From a virus: a stretch of 40,227 bases of DNA. The stretch covers positions 1-40,227 of the IMG/VR virus record IMGVR_UViG_3300006754_000045, one strand, 5' to 3'. The translations under genes were made by a program, and so were the position numbers. The notes beneath the pieces are model-generated. The model worked only from the letters and a program-made list of their open reading frames with translations, was not told the origin of the DNA and ran no database searches. Positions 25,413-33,197 of the stretch are shown here, one piece after another. Numbering within the stretch: position 1 is the stretch's first letter; each line of letters starts with the position of its first letter.

Positions 25413-25488
25413 GAAAGCCCATAAAGTTTCGTCCTTTAGGAATGAACTTAATCGTCCTCTAGGGCTCAGTTATCTTTATGAGACTTTC
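25413..25488 (-). promoter_or_regulatory. Candidate RNA switch or attenuator in the primase leader
   Basis: On the minus strand 25488-25474 pairs with 25426-25413 (14 bp with one G-U and one bulge), and the 3' arm runs into a U-rich stretch like an intrinsic terminator, 13 bases ahead of the primase ATG. Inside the loop are two near-identical 12-base units, CCTAGAGGACGA (25463-25452) and CCTAAAGGACGA (25440-25429), spaced 23 bases apart. The loop segment GAGCCC can pair instead with the GGGCTT of the 3' arm, giving a mutually exclusive fold. Function inferred; could also simply separate SSB from primase expression. Confidence 0.5.
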
Positions 25489-25500
25489 TTATTTTATCTT

Positions 25501-26076
25501 CTAAAACGGAAGATCTTCTTCAGTAGAAGCTACTTGTGTTTGGGCAGCTTGAGAAGTCTTTTCCATTTTATCATATGCTGTTACTTTTAAACCACTTGGA
25601 GTTTTATCCATAGATTCAATAAAAGGTGCATAGTTAGGAACTGAAGAGTAGTCTTTGTAGTCATATATAACTTTTAGTCTTACAGGGGTATGTGTATTAG
25701 CATTTGCCATTGTATTACATAAGTTAGTACATAACTCATCAAAACTTTCACCACTTACAACAAATTGATCTTTAGGAACAAATTGTGTGCAAATATGTTT
25801 AATTCTAATAAGCATGTTGTTAATTCTACGAGCTACGGCATCTTCCTTACTTTCGCCTTCTTTAGGAGTTACATAGTCAGGATTAATATCAAACTCATTA
25901 TGAGTTAATTCATTTTCTAAACTATCTGAAAACTTAAAGCTTAAATATGATTTTCCGTTTTTGTCTGTTTTCTTTTCTACACCGTTAAATACAACATTAT
26001 CATTAATGCCGACAGGAATTGGTGATGATCCTGATACTTCGTTTACGTTTAAAGCTTGGTTAATTTGGTACGCCAT
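25501..26076 (-). CDS. ssb: Single-stranded DNA-binding protein
   Basis: A 191-residue protein ending in EEDLPF, the acidic, Phe-terminated tip by which bacterial SSBs recruit partner proteins (E. coli ends DDDIPF). The body has strands compatible with an OB fold (NVVFNGVEKKTDKNGKSYLSFKF at about 28-50; TPVRLKVIYDY at about 128-138) and a Gln/Thr/Ser-rich linker before the tip. Sequence similarity to classical SSB is low, as usual for phages. It is located directly upstream of the primase and near helicase and polymerase. Start ATG has an A-rich leader. Confidence 0.78.
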   Translation of the reverse strand: MAYQINQALNVNEVSGSSPIPVGINDNVVFNGVEKKTDKNGKSYLSFKFSDSLENELTHNEFDINPDYVTPKEGESKEDAVARRINNMLIRIKHICTQFVPKDQFVVSGESFDELCTNLCNTMANANTHTPVRLKVIYDYKDYSSVPNYAPFIESMDKTPSGLKVTAYDKMEKTSQAAQTQVASTEEDLPF

Positions 26077-26108
26077 AATTTTCTTTTTTTATTTGTTATT
26101 AAATTAGT

Positions 26109-26858
26109 TTAAAACATATCTAAAGAATCTAATGATTCTTCTTCGTCTGTTTGTTGTTGTTTTTCATCAATAGGTTCACTATTATCAAATACTTCCTTAA
26201 GATCGTCTATATGATTTTCATCAGTACTTTGATCTTGAATAGCATCTTCATCTATTCGTTGTTGTTCTTCGATAGCATCTTCTTGAAAGTTTTTTTCTAT
26301 ATTACCTTCTACTTTAGGAATAGGCTGTTTTTCTGTTACATCTTCCATACTACTCGGAAATGTTGTATCTGCAGCATGTTCTATTACATCTTCATCTGTT
26401 TGCGAAGATACAAAAGTTTCTACTTTTTCCAAAGTATTTACAGCAACATTATAATCTTCTGTTGCTGTATCTAACATACTTTTAGATTTAATCTTAAAAA
26501 ATCTATATCCAGGAAAGTCTTCATCTTCTGTAGGCTGTTCTGCTACAAATAATTTAACATTATCTGAATTTGATTCTTCATAGTGTGATCTTAAATCACG
26601 ATTGTGTGGTGTATTACTTAATACTCCTTGATTATTTACCGCTACCCCATTTCCATCGGGCGCTATATAAATATTGACAACTTGATCTTTATCATCGGTG
26701 TCTGGGTATGCAAATCCTACTTTATTACCAGAATTAGGAATTCCCATTCTAGATTGTAAAGCTGGACTTATACGCATTCTTCCTTCTTTCTGTAATTCGA
26801 TACATAAGTCATCGCCATAACGATTTAGTCTTTCGACTCTTTTTCCTACTAATCTCAT
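26109..26858 (-). CDS. Acidic-tailed protein of unknown function, possibly SSB-related or SSB-tip mimic
   Basis: A 249-residue protein in two parts. The first 135 residues look folded, with basic N-terminus (MRLVGKRVERLNRYG) and a segment IYIAPDGNGVAVNNQG around 68-83. From about 140 onward it is a low-complexity, Glu/Asp/Gln-rich tail ending in SLDSLDMF. An acidic tail with a terminal Phe resembles the SSB tip, and the neighbouring gene encodes an SSB with EEDLPF; it may therefore bind the same partners or single-stranded DNA. I do not recognise the N-terminal domain. It sits between the Sak4-like ATPase and SSB. Confidence 0.7.
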   Translation of the reverse strand: MRLVGKRVERLNRYGDDLCIELQKEGRMRISPALQSRMGIPNSGNKVGFAYPDTDDKDQVVNIYIAPDGNGVAVNNQGVLSNTPHNRDLRSHYEESNSDNVKLFVAEQPTEDEDFPGYRFFKIKSKSMLDTATEDYNVAVNTLEKVETFVSSQTDEDVIEHAADTTFPSSMEDVTEKQPIPKVEGNIEKNFQEDAIEEQQRIDEDAIQDQSTDENHIDDLKEVFDNSEPIDEKQQQTDEEESLDSLDMF

Positions 26859-26868
26859 AAATTTAGTT

Positions 26869-27552
26869 TTAGTTATAATATTTGTTTATTGCATCTATAA
26901 CAGACTTAATATCATTTGGTATTTTATATTCAGGAAACATTCCTCGCGGACTTTTACCTGTTGTTGTACCATCTGATTGAGTTATAAATGAGTGTTTAAT
27001 ATTACCTTCAGGATCGGGGCTTACATCTGTAAATAATACAACAGTAAACATACCTTCCATAGTGATAATATTATCCACTAATTTTCCAACTGTTTTAAAT
27101 TTAAGTTTTCTATTACCTTGAAGATCAGTTGCAGTTTCTGCATGACCTACCATGACAAAAGTAATATCTTCTCTTAAATCTTTACCAGCTGTCGCTATTT
27201 CCCAAGCGTGTAATCCTATATCAGTGAATTTATCAAATCCTCTTTCGTTTGCTCTACGCATATATTCATTTGCCATTACATATTGAAAATCATCTATGAT
27301 GACAGTTTTTATGTGGGGCATATGTTCATCTATATGCTTAAGTGTAGAAACAATTACTGAGTGATTATCTGATTCTAAATAATTACCTTGTGGGTTTTCT
27401 TTAGATAAAGAACTATAGTTTTTTTTCCACCCTCTAAAGGGCATTGGTTTCTTACCAACATTAACTATAAAAGTTGATTTGGGTTCTAAATGTTCAAAAC
27501 TAGTTGATTTTCCAGAACCCGATTCGCCAATAATTAAAATTTCTTGTGCCAT
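26869..27552 (-). CDS. Sak4-like RecA-fold ATPase
   Basis: A 227-residue ATPase. Walker A is GESGSGKS (9-16); Walker B is KTVIIDDFQYVM at about 82-93; VMVGHAE follows as a sensor-like strand. Size and order of motifs match phage Sak4/AAA_24-type proteins, which are RecA-like single-strand annealing or recombination factors in phages. Position next to SSB and upstream of the exonuclease and RusA supports a recombination role. An alternative is a general AAA NTPase in DNA replication. The start follows the previous stop by one base. Confidence 0.75.
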   Translation of the reverse strand: MAQEILIIGESGSGKSTSFEHLEPKSTFIVNVGKKPMPFRGWKKNYSSLSKENPQGNYLESDNHSVIVSTLKHIDEHMPHIKTVIIDDFQYVMANEYMRRANERGFDKFTDIGLHAWEIATAGKDLREDITFVMVGHAETATDLQGNRKLKFKTVGKLVDNIITMEGMFTVVLFTDVSPDPEGNIKHSFITQSDGTTTGKSPRGMFPEYKIPNDIKSVIDAINKYYN

Positions 27553-27553
27553 A

Positions 27554-27820
27554 TTAATTTAGTTTATCAGTTTGTAAAATTATTACATCGCCACATAAAG
27601 GGTCTTCATTAAATCTATGTAATATAGTAGCTTTATAATTTATAGGCAAGCCTATTATTTTTCCTTCTTCATTACATATAATACTAAGTCCTTCTTGTGT
27701 TGACGGTACTACTTCAATTAATCCTCCTACAATTTTTTGTAGGGGTTTTAATTGCTCTTCCTTTGGCAGTAAAAGCTCTTCTTCACTACCATCTGTTCTT
27801 AAAATTTTTGCTATTACCAT
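27554..27820 (-). CDS. DUF3846-like small protein
   Basis: An 88-residue protein. The series LQKIVGGLIEVVPS, then CNEEGKIIGLPINYKAT, then GDVIIL matches the DUF3846 pattern (IVGGyIEvv..NEeGkl.glp.N..At......GdvIi), a small phage and plasmid domain of unknown function. It lies between the Sak4-like ATPase and the DnaB-type helicase with gaps of one and two bases, so it is part of the replication operon. Confidence 0.75.
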   Translation of the reverse strand: MVIAKILRTDGSEEELLLPKEEQLKPLQKIVGGLIEVVPSTQEGLSIICNEEGKIIGLPINYKATILHRFNEDPLCGDVIILQTDKLN

Positions 27821-27822
27821 AT

Positions 27823-28845
27823 TTATATATTAAAATTTGTTGTACTTGGTTGTTCATATTCATCTACCTTACTATGTTTTAAATTATCAAGCATGCTTAA
27901 TACTATACCTGATTCTCCTTCACGATTTTTAATTATATGCCAATAAATCATTGCCTGTTCGTTATCTAAAGGATTAGTAACAGGTAAATTATTAGGACCA
28001 TAAGTTTGTAAATGCAACATAAAAGGTTTGTGACTTATCATAACTATATCGGATCCGTGAAATACTGCATCGGATCCAAAAATATCTTTTTTCATAGGGT
28101 AATGTGCCATAGGATTTGATAATCGTTCTGGTCTTTCTAAATCACGATTTAATTGACTCAGTACTACAACAACTATTTTTAATTCTTTTTTAATAAGCAT
28201 AAACATTTTATACAAATTAACTAAAATTTCTCTTTCAGATGCACCTTTATTTCCCCGTGTTAATAATGTGTGATCAAGGAACACTACTGTTCCATAATCA
28301 TCTCCCTTTTTTCTTTTTTCATTTGTATAAAATCTTTTTATAGTACTATAAATTTGTTGTACTGACCCTGGAATGTCTACATAATATACTTCATAATCTT
28401 TTATTGTATCTTCTACTACAAATCTAGATCGTTCAAAATCTAAATCTTTTAATGAGTCCCTACCTGAATATAGTTCAGAGGATGTCAAGTCTAACTTGGA
28501 AGATATTTTTCTTCCGACTTGTTTCATTGCTAGCATTTCAAAATTAAATGATAATATAGAAAAATTCTCTTTTGGATTAAAATCAAATAAACTAGTTTCC
28601 ATTTCGTTTGCTATTGAGGATTTACCTGAACCAGACATACCTGCTACGGTAACTATTGTTCCCCATTCCAAACCTCCTGTAATTGAATTATTTAATTTAC
28701 TCCATCTTGTTCTTAATGAACGAATAAGTCCTTTTCGTCTATCATCTATATACTGTATAATTTCGTCACTAGCGGTTTTAATATGTTTATACTTCAAGCT
28801 TCTAGCTGATTTTCCCGCCATAATTGATATTTTTATTTGGTTCAT
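27823..28845 (-). CDS. DnaB-type replicative helicase (RecA-like motor domain)
   Basis: A 340-residue SF4 helicase. After GLEWGTIVTVAG it has Walker A GMSGSGKSS (69-77), FNFEMLAMKQVGRKI as motif 1a, Walker B VVFLDHTLL at about 189-197, and VVVLSQLNRDLE as motif 3. The usual N-terminal DnaB domain is missing; only about 55 residues precede the motor, so it resembles short phage SF4 helicases. It would unwind DNA at the fork with the polymerase and primase. The frame starts at 28845, overlapping the previous gene by 44 bases; an ATG at 28821 (residue 9, MAGKSARSL) with leader AATAAAAATATCAATT is the likelier start. Confidence 0.87.
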   Translation of the reverse strand: MNQIKISIMAGKSARSLKYKHIKTASDEIIQYIDDRRKGLIRSLRTRWSKLNNSITGGLEWGTIVTVAGMSGSGKSSIANEMETSLFDFNPKENFSILSFNFEMLAMKQVGRKISSKLDLTSSELYSGRDSLKDLDFERSRFVVEDTIKDYEVYYVDIPGSVQQIYSTIKRFYTNEKRKKGDDYGTVVFLDHTLLTRGNKGASEREILVNLYKMFMLIKKELKIVVVVLSQLNRDLERPERLSNPMAHYPMKKDIFGSDAVFHGSDIVMISHKPFMLHLQTYGPNNLPVTNPLDNEQAMIYWHIIKNREGESGIVLSMLDNLKHSKVDEYEQPSTTNFNI

Positions 28846-29449
28846 TACTTTCAGTATCCATTATATTAAGAGTGTCTTTCCAAATTTCTTGTTTAAGCCA
28901 ATTTTTAAGTGTCTTAATATAATTCATACCATTTCGTTTTTGTCTGTTAACATAAAATTCAACAGATTTTTGTAGTCGTTGAGGTGAACATCTATTCCCT
29001 TGGATAATACTGAGATACATTTTCTTTATCTCTTTAGTACCTTCCTTTAAATAATCTGTTCTTCCACTAGGCCTAATAGCCTTGGTCGGATAACTAGATA
29101 AAAAGTCATTGAACTCTTTACCGTATACACTATCCGCCAAGTCTACTAAATCTTCATCGCCTAAGAAAGGGTTATCTGATTTCTGATCTGAATAACTATC
29201 TACGAGATCCCGTATAAACACATCGCTCTGATCGGTAGCTTCCCATGTTCCTTCTTTCATAATTAAAAATCCTCTATCTTGAAGATTCTGAACTAATTCA
29301 GAAGTAATTGTGTTAACATTACGACTATAAGATTTAATTAAATCTTTTTTATCATAAACAACACAATAGATAACCGTGTACTCTTCCAACGTTAGTTGGT
29401 TTTCTATCAGTATATCTAAAAATGGTTTGCCAATTGCAATCATACACAT
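28802..29449 (-). CDS. Probable replication accessory protein (initiator or helicase-loader-like), function unproven
   Basis: A 215-residue protein. The N-terminal 70 residues (TLEEYTVIYCVVYDKKDLIK ... NLQDRGFLI) look like a winged-helix domain; the C-terminal part (about 130-200) is helical and basic, with a segment QRLQKSVEFYVNRQKRNGMNYIKTL arrangement seen in phage replication-organiser or helicase-loader proteins. It lies immediately upstream of the DnaB-type helicase and overlaps it, which fits a loader or initiator, but I cannot name a family. Start could be ATG 29449 or the third codon. Confidence 0.6.
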   Translation of the reverse strand: MCMIAIGKPFLDILIENQLTLEEYTVIYCVVYDKKDLIKSYSRNVNTITSELVQNLQDRGFLIMKEGTWEATDQSDVFIRDLVDSYSDQKSDNPFLGDEDLVDLADSVYGKEFNDFLSSYPTKAIRPSGRTDYLKEGTKEIKKMYLSIIQGNRCSPQRLQKSVEFYVNRQKRNGMNYIKTLKNWLKQEIWKDTLNIMDTESNEPNKNINYGGKIS

Positions 29450-29461
29450 TGTATTTATAAG

Positions 29462-30664
29462 TTAATACTCAATTTCGTTTATGTTATCTATCCATTTAAC
29501 TGTGTAATCACTTTTTACTCTCTTTTTAACCCATTTTAGTTCTTGTGTCCCTTTTACATATAAGTTTACATATATTGCTTTTTTGCCGTTTTTTAATCTT
29601 AATGTACGACCTGTTCTTTGAATACTGTCTAGAGCTTTTGAGCTTCCAGCAACACATATTCCTAAAGAACAATCTGGTACATTAAGACCTGCATTTAGCG
29701 CTTTTACAGAACTTAATATTCTAACACCGTCTATATTTCCAAAATCCTCAAGAACATCTTTACGATCTTTCTTGTGCATTTTACTATGAAATACAGAACA
29801 ATCATCTAGTACTGTTTGAATTTGCTCAGCAAACTCAATACTTTCACTAAATATTAATGTTTTCCTATCAGAAAGCATGTCAGTTAATTTTTTAACAATA
29901 ACTAACTTACTAAATGCATTAAAACACATTTGCTTTCTTTTGTTCATCATCTTATAATATATAATAGCGATTTTCTTTTTAGGATGATTACTTGATTTCA
30001 TAAATTTACTTGCATTTTGAAATGCATTAAAATGTCCACCGAGTTCATCTGTACAATCTTGAAAAAGTTTATCAATTCTATTATATTCTAGTGCTTCTTC
30101 AGGTGTGAAACTCACTCCTAAATTATACACTGTGTAAGGGGATACAATCCCTAATTTTCTTGCCTCATTTAAATTAGTTATTTTAATTATAGGGGCATGT
30201 TCATGCAGATACGTAAAATATTCTTCATTTTCAGGAGGAGTTGCTGTAAAGCAATACATCCTTTCCCAAAGATTATTTTCATAGAAATTTCTGTATATCA
30301 TAGACAAAGTAGTGTGTACTTCATCTATAATAACAATATCCCAATGATGTCCTGCAAGTTTATGTGCAGATTGTATGCACATGAATTCTACTTGTGGTAA
30401 TAAATGATCTAAATTCCAAATATGGAATTCTTTGACCCATTCATTGTCTCTAAGATTCTCCGTAGGTACTATTATTACAGCACTCTTCGAAGAGTCTTCG
30501 CCTAAAGTATTCTTAATTGCTAAAATACCAATCCTGGTTTTACCAAGACCTGTAGCTGCAATAGAGGTACCTTTGTAACCGTTCGAGACCCAAGCATTTA
30601 AGTGAGCTTGTTGAAGCTCATCTTTCTGTTCATTAAATAAATTTGTTTGAATTATTTCTCCCAT
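29462..30664 (-). CDS. SF2 DEAD/DEAH-box-like DNA helicase
   Basis: A 400-residue helicase. Motif I is ATGLGKT (37-43), motif II is DEVH (113-116), motif III is FTATPP, motif IV LIFSESIEFAEQI, motif V around VKALNAGLNVPD, and motif VI QRTGRTLRLK. Two RecA-like domains without large insertions place it with the UvsW/RecG-like or Type III restriction helicase-like phage enzymes. It could remodel forks or recombination intermediates. It overlaps the DNA polymerase gene by 13 bases and precedes the initiator-like gene. Confidence 0.9.
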   Translation of the reverse strand: MGEIIQTNLFNEQKDELQQAHLNAWVSNGYKGTSIAATGLGKTRIGILAIKNTLGEDSSKSAVIIVPTENLRDNEWVKEFHIWNLDHLLPQVEFMCIQSAHKLAGHHWDIVIIDEVHTTLSMIYRNFYENNLWERMYCFTATPPENEEYFTYLHEHAPIIKITNLNEARKLGIVSPYTVYNLGVSFTPEEALEYNRIDKLFQDCTDELGGHFNAFQNASKFMKSSNHPKKKIAIIYYKMMNKRKQMCFNAFSKLVIVKKLTDMLSDRKTLIFSESIEFAEQIQTVLDDCSVFHSKMHKKDRKDVLEDFGNIDGVRILSSVKALNAGLNVPDCSLGICVAGSSKALDSIQRTGRTLRLKNGKKAIYVNLYVKGTQELKWVKKRVKSDYTVKWIDNINEIEY

Positions 30665-32505
30665 TTTGTTGTTATTGTTGGTTCTGCTTTTAATAATTTG
30701 TTACCTAGTATATGTTCTGCTGCTTCTTCCATTATCCCTTTTAAAGTTTTTGCCCATTCTTCAGCGTAATCAGCATGACACATAGTATCAATTTGATCAT
30801 GTACAGTCATTACTAATTTAACTGGTAGTTTACATGTTTGTATTCTACCACGTAATAAGACTAATGCATACTTAGTCATATCAGCACCAGTACCTTGGAT
30901 AGGAGTATTTTTAGATGCACGTTCAATTGTGCCTAAAGTCCTCTTATCTGCATAGCTAAATCCCATATTGGGAAACCAATCTTCGAACCATCGGATTCGT
31001 CTGAAAGGTGCAAAAGTTCTAATGTGACCGTACTTTTTTCCGTAATTACCTAGACGATTGAGAAATTTTTTTATTGAGGGAAATACACTAAAATATTTAT
31101 CTATTAGTATCTGTGCTTCATCTGTACTTATCTGTAAAGTGTTTGCAAGTTTAAATGGACCCATGCCATAAGCGAGGCCAAAGTTAATAGTTTTTACGTT
31201 AGTACGCAACTTTTTTTTCTCTTTTTTATCAGCTTGTCTCCATTTTTCTTGAAATACTAGATCAGCACATTCACTGTGTAAGTCGCCATTTTTCTCTAAT
31301 ATGTCTAACCAAACAGGGTCTTTCGATCCTGTCGCTATAATACATAATTCCTGAGAACTATAATCAGCAGACACCAATACTTGGTTTTCATCAGGTATAA
31401 AACAGTGTCTAAATCTATTGTCCGAGGGTATTTGTTGCATATTAGGTGAATTACTAGCAATTCTACCAGTATTTAACACTTGTTTAAAACTAGTATGAAT
31501 TTTATTATCTATTTTAACATTCTTTAAAAATTCTGTACCATATGAAGTAGCAAGTTTTGCTTTCTCCTTATACTTTATATAGTTATCTATTAGTCCATGA
31601 TTTCTATGTTTTATCAGTTCTTTTCCATTTACATTTTCTAATTTAGGTACTAGTTTTTTAAATACTCTTAATACTTGTATAGGACTAGACCATTTAACCA
31701 TAATTTTTCTAATATCTTCTGTTGCTGTAAATAATTGTGTCTGTACATGTGGATTAACAAAACGAGATAGCTTTGGGTTTAACATAACTAATTGGTCTAA
31801 AGTATTTTCATACTGTACCATTTCGTCATGCGAACTCTCCGCTATATCGTTCCATTGATTTTGATCCAATTTAAATCCATTAAATTCTATGTCAGCTAAA
31901 GCTAAGCTAGCATCATTTTCTAATTCTGCTGTAGCTTCTAATTTATGTTTTAAAAGTAATTGCTCTTGAGCTTTTCTTATAAAACATAAATACTCTACAT
32001 CTTTAGCTCCATATACTATTTGATTATCTTTAAAAGGTTGACTCTTTAAACCAATAAATTGATTTCTAGTGTCTTTGTTTAGATCTATTTGCATATATCT
32101 TTTACATAAATCTTTTAAAGAATATCGTGTAGTAAATTTACCACAATGAATAACCTGGTCTATTAACATAGTATCCCAACAATTATTCATAGTAATATTA
32201 CTACACCTTTTAATGAATTTATAATCAAATTTAACATTATGTAGAATCTTAGTTATAGAGTTTGATTCTAATATGTCTCTTAAGGGTTCAATATCTACAT
32301 ATCGTGTATCAATAACAAATTGATTAACATCGTCCCCTATTTGAAGCATTATCATTTTCTCTGTTAGAAAATCTAATCCTTCTGTTTCTGTATCTACTGC
32401 TAGATATTCTTTGTTTTGCAAATATTTTATTGCTGGTTCTAGTGTAGATAGTACTTCGTAATGTTCTGAAAGCTCATCTGCTCCAGGTCCTATAAAATAT
32501 CTCAT
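30652..32505 (-). CDS. polA-like: Family A DNA polymerase with 3'-5' exonuclease
   Basis: A 617-residue replicative polymerase. Exonuclease motifs: AVDTETEGL with Asp38 and Glu40, LHNVKFDY with Asp94, and YGAKDVEYL with Tyr165 and Asp169. Polymerase motifs: A is VSADYSSQEL with Asp381 and Glu386; B is RTNVKTINFGLAYG with Arg434, Lys438, Phe442 and Tyr446; C is VHDQ with Asp570. Phe442 at the position of E. coli Phe762 predicts discrimination against dideoxynucleotides. Motif C has Gln571 where Glu is usual (HDE). There is no 5'-3' exonuclease domain, as in phage T7 type enzymes. The start ATG follows a 1-base gap and an A-rich leader. Confidence 0.95.
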   Translation of the reverse strand: MRYFIGPGADELSEHYEVLSTLEPAIKYLQNKEYLAVDTETEGLDFLTEKMIMLQIGDDVNQFVIDTRYVDIEPLRDILESNSITKILHNVKFDYKFIKRCSNITMNNCWDTMLIDQVIHCGKFTTRYSLKDLCKRYMQIDLNKDTRNQFIGLKSQPFKDNQIVYGAKDVEYLCFIRKAQEQLLLKHKLEATAELENDASLALADIEFNGFKLDQNQWNDIAESSHDEMVQYENTLDQLVMLNPKLSRFVNPHVQTQLFTATEDIRKIMVKWSSPIQVLRVFKKLVPKLENVNGKELIKHRNHGLIDNYIKYKEKAKLATSYGTEFLKNVKIDNKIHTSFKQVLNTGRIASNSPNMQQIPSDNRFRHCFIPDENQVLVSADYSSQELCIIATGSKDPVWLDILEKNGDLHSECADLVFQEKWRQADKKEKKKLRTNVKTINFGLAYGMGPFKLANTLQISTDEAQILIDKYFSVFPSIKKFLNRLGNYGKKYGHIRTFAPFRRIRWFEDWFPNMGFSYADKRTLGTIERASKNTPIQGTGADMTKYALVLLRGRIQTCKLPVKLVMTVHDQIDTMCHADYAEEWAKTLKGIMEEAAEHILGNKLLKAEPTITTKWEK

Positions 32506-32506
32506 T

Positions 32507-32770
32507 TTATTTTCTTATTGTATAACCTATTGAATCGGGATACATAATTATGTAGTCCATATCTTCTAAGTTATGTTTAATTGTAATTCGTGTTAATATA
32601 TCTCCTATTTCTTCATTTTTTTCACGTATTATAGTATCGTTAGCACAATCACTGTACCAATTAATACTATCTTCTGTGATTACATGTGTAGAATAACTAT
32701 ATTCTTGTATCAACTCATTTGAATTGATAGATATAGCTGTGATTAACATAAATATCTTAATTATTTCCAT
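32507..32770 (-). CDS. Small protein with hydrophobic N-terminus (possibly exported)
   Basis: An 87-residue protein starting MEIIKIFMLITAISINS, a short positively charged then hydrophobic N-terminus that could be a signal peptide or membrane anchor; the remainder (about 20-87) is acidic and soluble with one Cys. A longer frame reaches 32794, but the start at 32770 is chosen because a perfect AAAGGAGG lies 4 bases before it (32782-32775), the only such Shine-Dalgarno site I see in the minus-strand block. It overlaps the end of the zinc-ribbon gene, so the ribosome site lies in coding sequence. Function unknown. Confidence 0.6.
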   Translation of the reverse strand: MEIIKIFMLITAISINSNELIQEYSYSTHVITEDSINWYSDCANDTIIREKNEEIGDILTRITIKHNLEDMDYIIMYPDSIGYTIRK

Positions 32771-32963
32771 GGTCCCTCCTTTCATCAGCTTCATCTTCTA
32801 ATTTAGCTTCTTTAGCTGCTTCATTGAACTCATAGTCTTCAATAGGTTCCATGAAAAACTTTCCACAAAATTTAGATGCGCATTCATACCCATCATCATC
32901 TATATTCATTGTAATTTCATTGTATTCATCGTGTCCACAATGAGGACATACCATTTCTGCCAT
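32757..32963 (-). CDS. Small zinc-ribbon protein
   Basis: A 68-residue protein with a CPHCGHDEY motif at residues 6-14 and CASKFCGKFF at about 28-37: two Cys pairs (CxxC and CxxxxC) spaced as a zinc ribbon. The C-terminal half is strongly charged (EAAKEAKLEDEADERRD). Zinc-ribbon proteins of this size in phages may bind nucleic acid or act as transcription modulators; no specific role can be assigned. The 3' end overlaps the next gene by 14 bases. Confidence 0.72.
   Translation of the reverse strand: MAEMVCPHCGHDEYNEITMNIDDDGYECASKFCGKFFMEPIEDYEFNEAAKEAKLEDEADERRDHGNN
32775..32782 (-). promoter_or_regulatory. Consensus Shine-Dalgarno site deciding the start at 32770
   Basis: AAAGGAGG on the minus strand, 4 bases ahead of the ATG at 32770. 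Nearly all neighbouring genes have A/T-rich leaders without such a site, as usual for Bacteroidota, so this is exceptional here. Confidence 0.7.
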
Positions 32964-33058
32964 AATTTTATATTTTAAATGTTATTAAATAGAATAGAAT
33001 TGAGAAGGGATCTCAACCTCACAGGTTACGACAACTGTGTTCCAAAACAAGTATTATG

Positions 33059-33084
33059 ATATGTATTTTACTCATTCTATTCTT
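33059..33084. repeat. 26-bp direct repeat, copy downstream of the mini-tmRNA
   Basis: Identical to 33198-33223 over all 26 bases. Its last base is the final T of the plus-strand TGG that encodes the CCA end of the tRNA-like element, so it abuts the RNA 3' end. On the minus strand its GAATAGAATGAG can pair with CTCAATTCTATTC at about 33004-32992. Confidence 0.9.
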
Positions 33085-33197
33085 GGTGGACAAGGTGAGA
33101 TTCGAACTCACTTCCTGTAGAAATATATAGTGATAAGAACCACTATAGATTATTGTATAAATCGTGATACTAATACAGTCAAAGCCATCTCTTGCCC
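33084..33197 (-). ncRNA. Mini-tmRNA-like RNA: tmRNA-type tRNA-like domain without a messenger region
   Basis: 111 nt plus an encoded CCA. On the minus strand: acceptor GGGCAAG (33197-33191) pairs with CTTGTCC (33094-33088), with a G3-U70 pair and discriminator A, the alanine identity set. A 12-base D-region AGATGGCTTTGA follows, then helix 2 CTGTA/TACAG (33178-33174 with 33119-33115), linker GAA, T-arm GTGAG-TTCGAAT-CTCAC. The full tmRNA at 35158-35581 has exactly the same spacing (7, 12, 5, linker 3, 5-7-5) and D-region ACTTGGATTTGA. Where tmRNA has pseudoknots and tag frame, this RNA has 54 nt with hairpins TATAGTG/CACTATA (33147-33141 with 33132-33126) and GTAT/ATAC. No canonical anticodon arm exists, so it is not an ordinary tRNA. 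Function unknown. Confidence 0.75.

Noticed and set aside
25413-25488. Hammerhead ribozyme suggested by GGACGAAAC
   Set aside because: The CUGANGA core segment is missing and no cleavage-site stem arrangement fits.
28496-28975. 159-codon plus-strand frame opposite the helicase and initiator-like genes
   Set aside because: Complementary shadow of two clear minus-strand genes; rich in Phe/Ile/Leu from reversed A-rich codons.
32991-33058. Second tRNA-like unit downstream of the mini-tmRNA (GAGGTTGAGATCC)
   Set aside because: The T-loop lacks the conserved C56 and A58 and no acceptor stem pairs; only short hairpins (CACAG/CTGTG, GAGA/TCTC) are seen.
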